A DNA stretch of 64,000 bases from Litsea cubeba. Taxonomy: Eukaryota; Streptophyta; Magnoliopsida; Laurales; Lauraceae. The position numbers and the translations under genes are program-made. This document shows positions 34,930 through 46,760 of the stretch, piece after piece. The stretch spans positions 33,038,086-33,102,085 of the forward strand of contig CM022944.1 of NCBI GenBank assembly GCA_012931725.1, written 5' to 3'. Numbering within the stretch: the stretch's first letter is position 1; each line of letters begins with the position of its first letter. Under the pieces are notes generated by a model. It was given only the letters and a program-made list of their open reading frames with translations. It did not search any database and was not told where the DNA came from.

Positions 34930-35510
34930 AAGCTGTTTTTAGCCTTCAAAAGAGTATGAATTTGTCAGATCGTGATTTGGGGGCCCACAAAATTATAAAA
35001 AACCTTGATTTACTAGTCTAGTGCTTTTTGCAATTTTCACAAAATTTTGATTAATCAATTCAACAGCTCAAATTTGACACCCCCGCGCCAAGTTGTTTAT
35101 TAGCTTTTCAGAGAGGATGAATGGTTTGGATCATGAAATAGGGGCCCACAATAGTAACAAATTGAAAGAAAGAAAGGGAAAAAAAATTGACTGCCTCAAA
35201 ACCATGTTGAAAAAGGGCCATTTTCATCCAACAATTTGCTGTTTTTCTGAAATTTCTTAAACTCTGATGATTGAAACCTGAAATTTGACCCCTAATTGTT
35301 TTTGGCTTTCCAAAGAGGATGAACAGTTTGGATCGTGAAAAAGGGGTCCACAGAAGTCCAATTTGCAGATCTAATGGTCTGGGGTTTTTTTGCAATCTTC
35401 TCAAAATATATGATGAATGAACGGCTGAAATTTGATGCCATAGCCATTCTTGGCCATTTGAAGACATTCAACGGTTCACATCTTTATTTTGGGGCCCACA
35501 AAATGAAAAC
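34930..35510 (+). repeat. Degenerate tandem repeat, four units of ~150-200 bp
   Basis: The landmark (A/G)GCTTT(T/C)CA(A/G)AGAGGATGAA-GGTTTGGATC(A/G)TGAAA-AGGGGCCCACA occurs at about 34941, 35102, 35303 and 35451. Between landmarks, other shared pieces include CTCAAAAT-TATGA and TGAAATTTGA-CCC. Units are diverged. The open frame at 34617-35021 runs into it and is not a gene. Confidence 0.7.
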
Positions 35511-35826
35511 AAATCAATAAAAAAGGGACTGCGCAAAGGCTAAAATGGCACAAGCTCACACTTATCAACAGTACCCTGTGAAAAATTTTCACGCCATGTG
35601 AAATTAACTTAGTACCACCATGTGACATATTTTTATATCTATGGACAGCTATTGAACAAAACAAAGGCTTTGAGTTGGCTATCACATATAGGATCAATGG
35701 AGGATGGCAGAATGGGGGCTATCTAGTGTGATGTTATGTAATCGTTGAGTGTACTTCCATTAAAGAGGCTTTATTACAAGACAATATTTAAACCTGCATT
35801 TTTTACGGATTTGAATGTTAGGCAAT

Positions 35827-36063
35827 TAAGAAATAGCAAGAGGTTTAATTCCAATGGCTGAGATATGTATGTTAAGATTGATGTCTAAGTAGATTTTAAA
35901 ATGCATTTTGGGGAATGTTAGACACAGTTGAAAAAATCAACAGTTCATTAAGAAATAGCAAGAGGTTAAAATCCATGTGGCTGAGATATGTATGTTAAGA
36001 TTTAAGTAGATTTTAAAATGCATTTTGGGGAATGTTAGACACAGTTGAAAACATTAACAATCC
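35827..36063 (+). repeat. ~120-bp tandem duplication
   Basis: 35827-35947 and 35949-36063 match closely (AAGAAATAGCAAGAGG, GCTGAGATATGTATGTTAAG, TTTTAAAATGCATTTTGGGG, GTTAGACACAGTTGAAAA). The second copy lacks about six bases. It lies within the RTE relic. Confidence 0.9.
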
Positions 36064-37005
36064 ATCCACAAACATATAGTTAAATAGAAGTGGTCAACCA
36101 GGTCATTTTTTTCTGCTGCAACAATCACCACTTGATAGTCTTTCCACAGTAAAAGAGAAGTAGAGATGAATTAATCAATTCATGAAATTGTTGAATGAGT
36201 AGTTGAATCAAGCACAAAAGTCCCATAAAGAGCTTCTTGATGAGCACTGTGTTGAGTACCATTTTCAAATTGGAGATACTATGGTATTGTTACAGTTGCG
36301 TCAAGGACATTGAAACTCATAAGAAGTTGAAGCCTGCCTATTTAGTATAGGCCATTCTATATTCTTGAGTAATTTAGTGAAGATGCTTTCATGGTTGATT
36401 TTACCCTGGAGTATGCAAATGTTATTCAGGTGTGAACATTGAAATTCTTCGTATTAGAACTGCCTTTCTTAGATGAAATGAGGTTACCACTATTTTATCA
36501 ATGGTGCCTGATTTTGTCCCGAGTGAGCAAGTGACAGAAGACCTATACCCGGCAAGAAGACGAGAATGACTAGAAATGGAAGGTAAACATTTTGGTGGAT
36601 ATGCCCAAAAGCTCAGATCTCTAGTTGAGCAGTTGGTTTTCCATGGAGTGAGGGAAAAGGTACCTCGGTTGACGAAACTTTGAGGACTAAAAACCCTCCT
36701 TAGTGGGGAGGCCTAACTTGGAATTTTCCCACAACTATAAACTGCCACATGTACAATTAGAGAGTGGTGGATAATGTCCAAAAGATGAAAAAAAAAAAAA
36801 CCTGAAAAGAACTGGAAAAAAAAAACTTATTTCTTTTGTGGTTCTCTATGGTGGGAAAGGAGAAAATAGAAGGAAAAAAAAGTACATAAATATGGAGGAA
36901 GAAGATGTGTTGTTGAGTATTTTTTCAAGGAACTAATACATGGCTCAAAGTCGCGGTCGAAGTTGTCATCATAGTTGGCCTGAAAAATGATACGATTCAA
37001 CGTCG
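36064..37005. other. Intron 4 sequence without a recognised gene
   Basis: Read in all frames; only short frames broken by stops. A-rich runs occur at 36785-36830. No repeat family or element end is recognised. Confidence 0.5.
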
Positions 37006-37838
37006 CTAGAGGTGGCAAATGGGCCGGGTCATAGGTGGGGTCTACGGTTTGGACCTCAACACTGACCGGCTTCTAGGTTAAGTTTCTTTGACCAGCACCC
37101 GAGGTGGGTCAACCCAGCTTGACCTGTACTGACGCTATATGGTGACTGAAGAAGTGGCAGGAAAGTTCCCGCCATAAGTGAGTCACGTGCTTTTCCTTGC
37201 ACATCCGCAAGGAGTCCTTAGACATACCAAGAGGTATAGTTGTGGAACACCACAGTAGAGCCCACCTCTTGAAATCTAAACCGTTCAAAATAAAGACCTT
37301 GAGTTCTATGGTGTATCCCCAAATTTTACTTCAATTAGAGTTGTTCCACCGTCGGATTAACTATTTTATAAAAAAAGTTTTTAACACCTTCTCTTACATC
37401 TTCATTATCAATTTTTAATCAAATGATCAGTCCAATGGTGGAATCAATTTCGATGGAGATGAAATTTGGGGTTACCCTGTATTCCTGAAGGAAGTTTATT
37501 TTAAATGGTTTGGATTTCAATAGTTGGGACCCATTGTGGCGTTTCACTCCTTTTAACTCTGGATTTGTCTTAAGTCAAAGCCATGGAAAATCCGAACTCA
37601 GGGAGGGGGACAACGGCCCCTTTTGCTATCATCATAGCGTTGACACATGTCAATTCATCTCGGTATTGGGTGTAAAGAGGACTCATCCTTTCTTGTTCTT
37701 ACTTTGGTCTCAAGAAATTGCAGAAACCTGCAAGGAATGAGCAAACAGGGGAAAACAAAGATCTATATAATGTGAAGATTATCATACGATCCAAACCGTA
37801 AGTTCGCACAAAATGAATTGAAAGATTCCAATACAAGT

Positions 37839-38224
37839 AAATGCTCCAGTGAGAGTTAACTCTCACCGTCTTACGGTGAGACACACCATGATGGGGCTCA
37901 CCTATCACCAATCCGAACCATCCACACACACGTGACCCTTCGCTCCCTTAACCCCCTCCTAAACTACACTAGAGCCCATGGGTTTGCCCCCATCCGAATG
38001 GGGATTGGACCATTGTATCAAGGGTCAAATTTCTTTTTTTAATATAAGTTGTTAAGCTTGTGGGCCACAAATCCGGCATGGGATTGAGCCCAAACTTGAT
38101 AGCTGGGCCCATCAAGGGTGACTCTTTCCATCCCCCTGGTCTTGTGATCAATGAGGCCCTGGGTGTGCCCCGTCATGGTGTCTCTCACCATAAGCGGTGA
38201 GAGTTAACTCTCGTAGGAGCATTT
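37839..38224. mobile_element. MITE with ~55-bp terminal inverted repeats
   Basis: Both ends read AAATGCTCC, then a spacer, then GAGAGTTAACTCTCACCG, then GGTGAGA-ACACCATGA-GGGG on the inward strand. The inner GAGAGTTAACTCTC is itself palindromic. The 386-bp body is non-coding. No matching target duplication was found, so the superfamily is open. Confidence 0.75.
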
Positions 38225-38225
38225 C

Positions 38226-38226
38226 C

Positions 38227-38258
<32 letters not shown>

Positions 38259-38260
38259 TG
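38226..38260. repeat. (TA)n microsatellite
   Basis: A TA run directly to the right of the MITE, continuing into AT-rich sequence to about 38285. Confidence 0.9.
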
Positions 38261-38706
38261 AAAATATATAAATATAAATTTAAAAGAAGTATATGTTGGT
38301 TAGGCCGGTTAACGGGTAACCCTAACCCAATCTGTTTGTTTGCATGTTAAAAAAAGTCTTACCACTGGCCAACCAAATTTTATGTTTGGTGGGTCAAGTA
38401 CGGGTTGGGTTGGTGGGTTGGGTCAAGTTTTGTTGCCCCTAGGCATTGTGTCGGTTTGCGGCCATTGTAGTCCATTACAGTGTGAATTTTCTCGACTCCA
38501 AAAAAAATTGAAATAATATTAAAAATCCAGAATATTGGAAAATACTAGAAATGATTTTTTTATTAGTATACATTGAAAACCAAAATGCCGGCCCTCATAA
38601 GTCACAACATCCTGTGTTCTTGTGAAAAACCATTCAAAGTTTGTTCACATTTATTGATAAATTTGCATATATATGTTAGGAGTACTAGAAAATAGAAATA
38701 CCGTAA

Positions 38707-38912
38707 GGAGCTGTTTGTGCAGGGCGGGTCTCCATAGAAAGGGACTGCCGACAAGGCACCGGACTCCTTGTTTGGTGCAGCAATGAAAAGCGAGGTAATT
38801 CTGGATTTTTATGCTGGCTTTCCTCTCTTGAGAGCATCCGGAAATCCGATCTAGACCCATCGGAAACCAAAGCCGTGGAATTCCTCTTCCACGGCTCTGC
38901 ACAAACACACCC
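38707..38912. mobile_element. Tourist-type (PIF/Harbinger) MITE, 206 bp, TAA target duplication
   Basis: The ends are GGAGCTGTTTGTGCAG on the left and, read backwards, GGGTGTGTTTGTGCAGAGC on the right, flanked by TAA (38704-38706, 38913-38915). It is non-coding and a different family from the GGTAGCGTTTGG elements. Confidence 0.75.
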
Positions 38913-38919
38913 TAAATTA

Positions 38920-41065
38920 GTAATATTAACCTTATGTAATAAGTAGTAAAGTACTCAAATATCAACTAAATTATGACTTACAAAAATGTTTCAACTTACA
39001 AGGTACAACGATGAACTTCATAGAAAATCACATAATGTTAATATTAAAAGGCTGCAATGAGAGAAACTATATCTAAGAAAAAGTAAGATTTAGGCTAAAA
39101 TTCACGAGATCTAAAATACCCTAAATTATGAAAACCAGAATTTCTGGATCTAGGCTGAAAATACCAGATCTAAGGAGACTTAAGAGTCCATAACCAAACC
39201 TAGCTCAATATGAGGGCTTGGTTGCATTTATTTCACTTTTTTTTGAAAAAAAAATCATAAATCCGGTAAAAATTATGAATATTTTGAAAAAAAATTATAA
39301 AAAATGCTTAAAACTTTGAAGATGTGCCTCAATTCTCTAGATCCAACATGTTTTCATCATTTTGAGAAAGAAACTTAAAAAAAGAAAAAATAAACTCAAA
39401 ATGCTTAACTAAAATCACTTGGTTGAGTTCTTTGGTTTTGTCGCGATGAAATCCACTCAAATTTGAGATTTCGATTGGAAATTGTGAGAAAGAAGGTTAG
39501 GAAAGATGAAATAGGGTCTCTGGCTGTCAAGACTGAGGTTGGAGTGAAAGACAATGAAAGAAAATAAGGGAAGGAAGGTTTTTAGTGCTGCCGGCTGATA
39601 TTTCAAACAGTGACTGATATATTTGGGATATTTTGGGCCCCTGCTAGTAAGACCGATTCACATCAAAATATCAGTTCGGTAGAGGTACCGGCCGATAGGT
39701 ACCCGTATCGACTGATAGTTTACACCATGGACTAATACCAAGAAGTAAGTGGTCTTTACTTTTATAATTGTTCTTCTTTTCCTATTGTGATGGTGGAAAT
39801 TTTGCCATAATGGCCCCTGGATGTTGTCCTAGTTTTGGGATTTTACCATCTTATAAGTAAAGTTTCTCTTGTATTTTTCATTACATGCGTAATTGTGTGG
39901 TGTTGTAAGCATGCAACACCTGAGCTGATTAGATCAATCAACTTTCATCCATTAAAATGGTGGTTTTTATTTTTTTAGAATTCTTGTCTATACAAGTTGG
40001 TAGGTTTGGTACTTTTAGTAAATATGGACCAAAGACATGTAGTATCAAAGATCAGAAGTTCGACCTAAAATGTTAGGCATGCGTGTTTGTCATTTTTAGA
40101 GCTAAAAGGTTAGCTTAGAACATTTTATCCAATCTCTAAATTTCAAAAGATTCAACAATTTAAGATAGAACAATGAGATCGGACCTAAATAACTTTGGGG
40201 GTCCTACTACCCTGCATAATATTATACCGTGCTCTAATAAATAGAATATTAGATTAAATTATTTTCAATATTCCAGATATTTATATTTTTTCAATACTTT
40301 TTTGGCTCAAATTAAGATTCATGCTGCAATGGGACGAGGGCAGTTGCTTATTGCTGCAATGTATTTATTTTCCAGGCCCACCACATTGCATCTGCTGTCA
40401 TGATTATAAACCATAATTTCTTTGAAGTGTAGGATAAAGTTGGAAACATAAGTACTGTGAAATGATTTCATTATGGTACTCATAAAAATTATGAAATATG
40501 GGAAGCTATCACAGTTATCTCAAACAATGTGTCAGAACACCTACTGTTAGTGTTGATTGCATTAATACATATCTTTTATCTATCTGATAAAGAAAACATA
40601 TATTTAACGAAAAGCTGTCTGACATTGTTTGGTCATTTGCTCAGAAGAACAAGAAGTGGTACAGGGTACTATAAAAGCAACGTGATAGGTCTTGTTGTGG
40701 CTAAGAACTTAGATCAATGATGCAATAAGTGGAGAAGTAGAACTTAGAAAGACAAATACAGATAGGATAAGTGTTTGATGGTGATGATCTGCATGTACAT
40801 CTACTAACATAAGGTCCTATGCAATCAATTCTGTCAGTGAACATGCATTTTACATGGAAGAGGAAAATATCCCAAAACGATTTGAATTGCCAACTAGTTA
40901 GGAAACAATCATTGCTTTGTTATGATAAAAGTAGGCCACATTTTATAATTTTGCTTTATTGGCAGCTTCCTCTACGGATCTATGAATATTTATGTTATAG
41001 TTTGTATAATGATGTTTATGGTGATGATGCCTAATCCTGGGCTGAATACTTCTTATTTTATCCAG
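38920..41065. other. Intron 4 right part, no gene seen
   Basis: AT-rich, with A-run clusters near 39240-39300. No recognisable element ends or coding blocks. The open frames at 40529-41170 have no family features; the last overlaps exon 5 in another frame. Confidence 0.5.
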
Positions 41066-41157
41066 GTTTGGGATTTGGAGCTCAGGCGTATGGCATATTC
41101 TCTACAGTGGGATGCTAACATAACCGCTTTTTCTATAATACAGGGCACTTATTTCAT
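41066..41157 (+). CDS. Tomosyn-like gene, exon 5
   Basis: Encodes VWDLELRRMAYSLQWDANIT and AFSIIQGTYF. Together with the end of exon 4 it makes the first clear WD-type EVWDLE motif. Acceptor TTTATCCAG; donor GTATGT after two bases (AT) of a methionine codon. Confidence 0.93.
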
Positions 41158-41279
41158 GTATGTCATTTAAGTGTAAAATTGAGCTTGATTCATATCTGGT
41201 TCAAGAGGAACTTGCTATCTGAAAGCAGAAAGGGCTTGGTTGCCACATGCCTTGTTAACACCAATCTCTTGGCATATAG

Positions 41280-41383
41280 GTATATAGGTGATGAGCATGG
41301 GTTGATGTCTGTGGTGAAGTATGATACTGAAGAAAGAACACTTTTGAGGTTGCCTTACCACACTACTGCAAATGCTGTAACCG
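41280..41383 (+). CDS. Tomosyn-like gene, exon 6
   Basis: Its first G completes the methionine split by the 122-base intron 5. It then encodes YIGDEHGLMSVVKYDTEERT and LLRLPYHTTANAVT, the next propeller blade. The acceptor is CATATAG at 41273-41279. The donor is GTAGTT, weaker than consensus, after one base of a glutamate codon. Confidence 0.92.
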
Positions 41384-41834
41384 GTAGTTATTTCTTGTTT
41401 GATGTACTTCCAATTGATTCTTACTATGTCGTGTTTGAATTCTTGAGACTTTTTTTTTTTTTGAGCTAGTTTATCCGGATTTTTTTATTTTCTACTCTTT
41501 GGTGACAACTAAGACTTTTATGTAGTGAAGTATTTTTGTTTGGCAACTTTCATCTAATGGCATTCTATTTATTTATTTATTTATTTTGTGCGCGTCCCTA
41601 AAACAATGGGGTTTACCTGTTTACATGTAGGTAGATAGCACCATTCAACAGTACGGGGATTCAGTTTTCTAGTATTTTTTTTCTTCTGAAATTCTAGTTA
41701 CGTTTTTTTTTATTTTTTTTTTATGAAGTATATTGTTGGCTTTACGATTCTTTCATTCAAGCCCCGAGTGGTTGCATACAAGATCGATTATTGTTTCCTA
41801 GATTTTTACTCTCACTGAAATGGTTATTGGTGAG

Positions 41835-42370
41835 TAGGGGTGTAACGGTTCGGTTAACCATGGTTTTTGGGAAAACCGTTAACCGAACCATGTTTCACGG
41901 TTTTGGTTTTTAAAACCGTAACTGTAACCAAACCGTGAAAAACCGTTAAAAACCGAACCGCGGTTAACGGATCGGTTACGATTAATTGTCACTTAAAAAA
42001 AATTTGTGAAAATTTTGCCATTTACCAATCAAACTTAATGTGAAAAAAAAAAAAAAACCCATAGTTGGAGAATGGCATAACATGTTACTGTAAAAAAAAG
42101 AAGTAATTTTCATTCAGGCCCTTAGGCTTTTTTTTTTTTTTATTATCAAAACGGTTCGGTTAACCGTGTGTTTTGGGAACACGGTTAACCGAACTGCGGT
42201 TAATGGTTTGGTTCGGTTAATTACCGTGAGTCAAGAAAAAAACCGTAACCGAACCGTGAAGCACGGTTTTCCGATTTCAGTAATCGTAATCGTAACCGAA
42301 CTGTGAAACACGGTTATTAATTGCGGTTCGGTTCGGTTAGACGGTTTTTCGGTTTTCTTTTACACCCCTA
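41835..42370. mobile_element. hAT-like MITE with 8-bp target duplication
   Basis: TTGGTGAG flanks both ends (41827-41834, 42371-42378). The termini are inverted with a perfect 11-base TAGGGGTGTAA. The 536-bp body is made largely of GGTTAACCG / CGGTTCGGTT variants in both orientations, so it can form extensive hairpins. Non-coding. Confidence 0.88.
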
Positions 42371-42469
42371 TTGGTGAGGGTGCATTGATTTGACATTTAA
42401 AGCGTTAGCTAACCAGAAAAAAAATATATTTAGAGGAATAAAGTTTCGTAAGTGGACCAGATAAAAAAA

Positions 42470-43340
42470 TTAATAAAAGGAAGATGCATGATCAAATGAT
42501 TTTGGATGATATATTTGCATGAAGTGATTCGTTTTTTGTATTTTCATTTAAAAAATAGAAATCACTTGGAGGAGATTCTAATCTTGCCTTCTCTCTTTGC
42601 TGACAAAATCAAGATCTGAGAACTAGGAAGGAATTCCTTCTTTTCTTAATATTTTCGTGTGTCTCTCTTGGAGATCAAGTTTCAATATATATAGTATTAC
42701 AAACCTTAATCAAGGCCTTTAAGTTAGGAAACTTAGCTAATTACATCAATTACTATCCTAACTTTAGGAAACTTAGCTAATTAAAAGGGAAAAACTAATC
42801 AACAGAATATGTACAGCTGTTACAAGTTTGACCCAATCATCCACGTGAGATATGATATCTGAACTATGTTCATGGACCTTTGGGCCTGAGGGCCTGTGTG
42901 GGCCTGTGGGCCTGTTTACCAAATTAACATTTGCTAGCAACTTTTTCCCCTTGTTTCACAATATTTTTATAATTTTTTGAAACTTTTTTTTTTTACTTAT
43001 AAAAAACTAGGTAGGCTTGTTTAACCTCATAACAAAAGGAAAATGCATGATCGAATGATTTTAGATGATCTATTTGCATGAAGTGATTCATTTTTCTTAT
43101 TTTCATTTAAAAAATAAAAAGACACTTGGAGGAGATTATAATGAGGCCTTTTCTCTTTGCTAGCAACTTTTTTCCCCTTTCTCGTTTCACGGTATTTTTA
43201 TAATTTTTTTGAAACTATGGTTTTTCCTTATAAAAAACTAGGCAGGCATGGAATAATCTGACATTCCATGATATCATGGAATATTTTTATAATTTTTTGA
43301 AACTAAATTTGTACTTATAAAAAACTTGGTAGGCCATTTA
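42470..43340 (+). repeat. Set of direct duplications around the copia solo LTR
   Basis: The block ATGCATGATC(A/G)AATGATTTT through CACTTGGAGGAGATT occurs at 42480-42575 and 43045-43140. The block TTTGCTAGCAACTTTTT through TTATAAAAAACTAGG occurs at about 42930-43015 and 43158-43245, with a third partial copy at about 43275-43335. The arrangement indicates serial tandem duplication before or around the insertion of the LTR at 42601. Confidence 0.85.
42601..42929 (-). mobile_element. Copia-type solo LTR, 329 bp, TTTGC target duplication
   Basis: Begins TG and ends CA, flanked on both sides by TTTGC (42596-42600, 42930-42934). On the minus strand it starts TGTTAATTTGG, has a TATATATA box after ATAC, and ends TTTTGTCA. 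No internal region or second LTR is present, so it is a solo LTR left after recombination. Orientation is inferred from the TATA position. Confidence 0.88.
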
Positions 43341-43717
43341 CACAACTCTCTTTCTTCTTCTCTTTCATCCTCTTACTGTATATTCTTCCTTCCTTCTTTC
43401 TTATGTGTTCTTGGATTCTATTGGATTCCATTATTGAAACTTAGAATAGGTCCCTTCTTGTCATGACCTGAAATCTGGGGTCCTCAAATCCTGTGTTATG
43501 ATTGAACAAGTATCGCATTGACTCTTCATATATCAAATTAAAGTAAAATAAGAATTCAGGCATTTGCCTACTTAAAACAAGTTCTTTATTTAAAACTCCA
43601 ATCCAACGATAAAGACTGAGTCCACTAAATAAACTCAACATATCCACTAGGAGTCCTGATGTTTCAAATAAATAAAACAATTAATATCAATTAAAGCTAA
43701 GCTTTTAATAGGCTATA

Positions 43718-46671
43718 CGATGCAGAATGGGGGATCGACGCCGGGGCGGGCAGGGGACGATGGAAGAAGATAGGGGATAGGCTCCAAGAGGGAAAAGAAA
43801 GCAGCAAGCACTCAAAATTTTCTTTCATTAATTGAAGTTTAATGAAGCCAAGGGCTTTACAATGCTTTATATTAGAAAAAAGAATAAACCGTAGATCTAA
43901 TGTGGACCATCCAAACATGTTGATGTCAGGATTAAAACATCCATTAAAACATAAGTCATAAATTGAACAAAATAACTCTAAATGGAATAAAATAAAACAT
44001 AAACTAAATGGATTGGGCCCAATAGATTGGGTCGACCCGTGGGGTCATGGGTCTATCCTCCATCAACTCTTCCCTTCTTGGAGAGAACTCGACCTTGATG
44101 CCCTTCTAGGTCAAATCTCCAACATACAAATCTTCAATGTTCGTGTCGATCTTCATACTCTTTGGGTTGGCTCATAACTTGACAGTCTTTTCCTCCACTT
44201 AGAAGTAAATTGGACGTGCCTCCTCTTCTGATGTCTGACTTTGGCTTGGATGTGGGATCTAACCATTAAATGCTTCAATTGTTGACGTATCACCATCTGC
44301 ACACATTCTCCTAATATCAATGGTCGATCTCCGAGGATGAAATCAATATGGGGAAATTTGATGATGTGATCTTCTTTTGCAACCTCCTAAGCAATAACAT
44401 TTTCTTCTGATGATTCAGTTGGCTCTTCTGGAAGTGGGCTTACGATGTGATACCTTAGATGATCAGTCTCCATGCTAACCATATCAAACTCTTCAATTTT
44501 CTTTACTGCTTGCATCTGTTGATCATCATTGTCAAAGGAGGGAAATTCAGTATTCTTTTCTTGTAATTCTTGCAAAATCCAAAGTATGATTTGCTGCATG
44601 TATTGTGCATGCTACTTCATCTGACGCTGTCATAGAATTTTTTGCTTATAGTTCTGGCTTAATGTCAGTTTGGATATTCTCTGCCATGGATTCCATAACA
44701 GGTGCTTCTATTATTTTCTGAGATGTTCCTTCTTAAGGCTTAGATGTCTTCATGTGAGACTATTTAAGCCTGTACTCAACTCAAAAGGCTTCCCTATATG
44801 CTTCAAAATATCTTTGCAATCTTTTATATTCTCTAATATGTCCGGTTGTAAACCTCTGAGAAAGCGATTAAAATCATGTGTCTTGCTCTTCAGCTTACAT
44901 AAACATTACAGCTGAGAAGTGGTCGATAAATTCATCAACAGTCAAGTCTCCTTGTCTCAAATTAAGGGACTGTTCAAAGTAGACATCATTCTTGTAATAC
45001 CATTTTCCAAATTCATGTTGGTATCATTCTTTGAAGTTGATCTGAGAATTCACTGGTTTGAAATTTCATATTAATGGCTTCTAATATATTATTTTCTGAA
45101 AAATTGACTGACCTTCTGCGTAAATCTGATTGTCTGGAGTATGCACACGAAGACGGATCGTCAATCAGACTTCAGATGGTTCCAAATTCTCCAAAACAAT
45201 TTTGGTCGTTGGATCGGTCAAATTCCTTTGACCGTGCCTTTTAGACTGATTCCAGGCTTCTGGATCCGGTTGAATGGGAGCTAGTCCAACCTGCAAACTT
45301 GTCTGGGGATTTCAATCAGGTCAAGTCTGACCTGTGACGGTTAATTCTACAACAGGTAGGATTGGATTGGGTGGGGCTCATCTGATTCAATTGGAGAATG
45401 GCTCAAAATTCTCTCTCGTCTTTTTTTCTTTTTGTTCTCTACTTCTCTTCTCGTTTTGAGTGCCTGCAAGAACAAAGGGGCCGAAGAAGCCCTTTCAAAC
45501 TCCTTTTGAAGCTCTTCGAATCTCCTCAAACTATTCTACGACGGAGAGTAACATGATGGTGATGGCAGAATTTGATGACGATGATGGAGTCTAAGCTCTG
45601 GCGATTTTGATGGCTGGTGGGCTCAATGACACTGTTGCGGAGCGAGGCGAGGTGCTGCCGATGATGCTGATGAAGAAGGCGCTGGAGATCGAGGTGCGGC
45701 AACAAGTACGCACAGTTTCTTTCTCTTTTTATTTCTTTGATTCTTCTTTCTCCTCGATCTCCGTCTCTTTGTTTTTTTGCCCTTTTTTTCCGCTTGAGAA
45801 AAAGAATGAGGATTGGGTTCTGGTGGATTTTGGGGCTGATGGTGTTCGTCTGATGTAATGAAGGGCTAGGGTGGGGCTATTTGGGTTTCGATTAGGGTTC
45901 TGAGGGCATTTGGGAGCAATTGGATGCCCAGTTAGGGTTAAGGGTTTCGAAAATTGAGGGAAATTCTGGGATTGGGGTTTAGTGGCCTGGGATGTGGGGC
46001 TTTAGGGTCTCGACAGTTGGGGATCTTTGAGGATTTTGGCGATTGGAGTGAGGCTCATACAGGGGTTTGTAGTGCTTAGGCAGTTGGTCACTTGGATATG
46101 TGTTTTGGGATTGATCAAAGGGATTGATTGGGAAGAAAAAGGGTTTGGTGATGAGATGGTGGTCTGAGACTGATTTTAGGCCTTAACCGGGATGGGAAGA
46201 TGGGAATGAAATACAAACAAATAGAAATCAATGCAAAGGGAAGAACAAATTACCTGATCGATTTGGATCGATCTTTGGCTCTGATACCAATTGATACGGA
46301 ATGGGGGATCGATGTGGGTAGGCAGGGGAAGATGGAAGAAGATGGGGGATTGATCAGACCTCATGCCTGAAGTGAATAGGCCTCATGCCATACCTTTCAT
46401 AGGAAAGGGAAAAGAGAGCAGGCACTCGAATTCTTCTTTCATCCAGTCTAATGAAGCCAAGGGCTTTACGATGCTTTATATAAGAAAAGAGTAAACCCTA
46501 GATCTAATTTGGACCATCCAAACATGTTGATGGTCAAGATTAAAAATCCAATAAAACATAAACCATAAAATAAACTAAAATAACTCTAAATGAAATAAAA
46601 TAAAAAACAAACTAAATGGACTGGGACCAGTAGAGGGTCTACCCGTGGGGTCTTGGGTCTGTCCTGCATCA
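43718..46671 (-). mobile_element. Non-autonomous gypsy-type LTR element, minus strand
   Basis: LTRs: 43718-44065 (3') and 46292-46671 (5'), sharing GGGGGATCGA, AAGCCAAGGGCTTTAC-ATGCTTTATAT, GACCATCCAAACATGTTGATG and CCCGTGGGGTC-TGGGTCT. Minus-strand primer-binding site TGGTATCAGAGCC at about 46277-46289 and purine tract AAGAAGGGAAGAG next to the 3' LTR. Flanks CTATA / CCATA differ at one base. The interior (2.2 kb) holds a gag remnant but no polymerase, so it depended on a helper. The 5' LTR has a 50-bp insertion relative to the 3' LTR. Confidence 0.88.
44780..45030 (-). pseudogene. gypsy gag remnant
   Basis: Minus-strand reading includes LRQGDLTVDEFIDHFSA, then after frame changes FNRFLRGLQPDILENIKD, matching the 'LRQG-L-V-EY---F--L' and 'F--GL-P-I' landmarks of the Retrotrans_gag domain. 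Stops and frameshifts inactivate it. In an intact element this is the capsid-like part of gag. Confidence 0.65.
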
Positions 46672-46760
46672 CCATAGCTCTTTCATCTGTCGCTTAGCTG
46701 CAGATATTGAACCCGATCACTTGATCATCCCGTTCCTCATTGACATCGACACTCTGGTTA

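Larger units (their letters stand above)
33840..36063 (+). mobile_element. Strongly decayed RTE LINE relic, plus strand
   Basis: In the + strand frame at about 33860-34180 the reading resembles the RTE connector region: NWNLEGETMIMRNQMAGCIR, then KVLG-SKGK. At about 35705-35880 it resembles the C-terminal block (RPA.L..ECW...VAEMRMLR), here decayed to MAEICMLR. Stops and frameshifts are many. The middle (about 34200-35640) is occupied by unrelated tandem repeat sequence. It is homologous to the minus-strand RTE at 27710-29831 but in opposite orientation. Confidence 0.55.
37009..38440. mobile_element. hAT-like non-autonomous element containing another MITE
   Basis: The left end, TAGAGGTGGCAAATGGGCCGGGT, and the right end read backwards, TAGGGGCAACAAAACTTGACCC, resemble the TAGGGGTGGCAAACGGGC-type termini of plant hAT MITEs. 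No 8-bp duplication could be matched, so the boundaries are tentative. The interior has no transposase. The MITE at 37839-38224 and a TA microsatellite lie inside. Confidence 0.4.
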
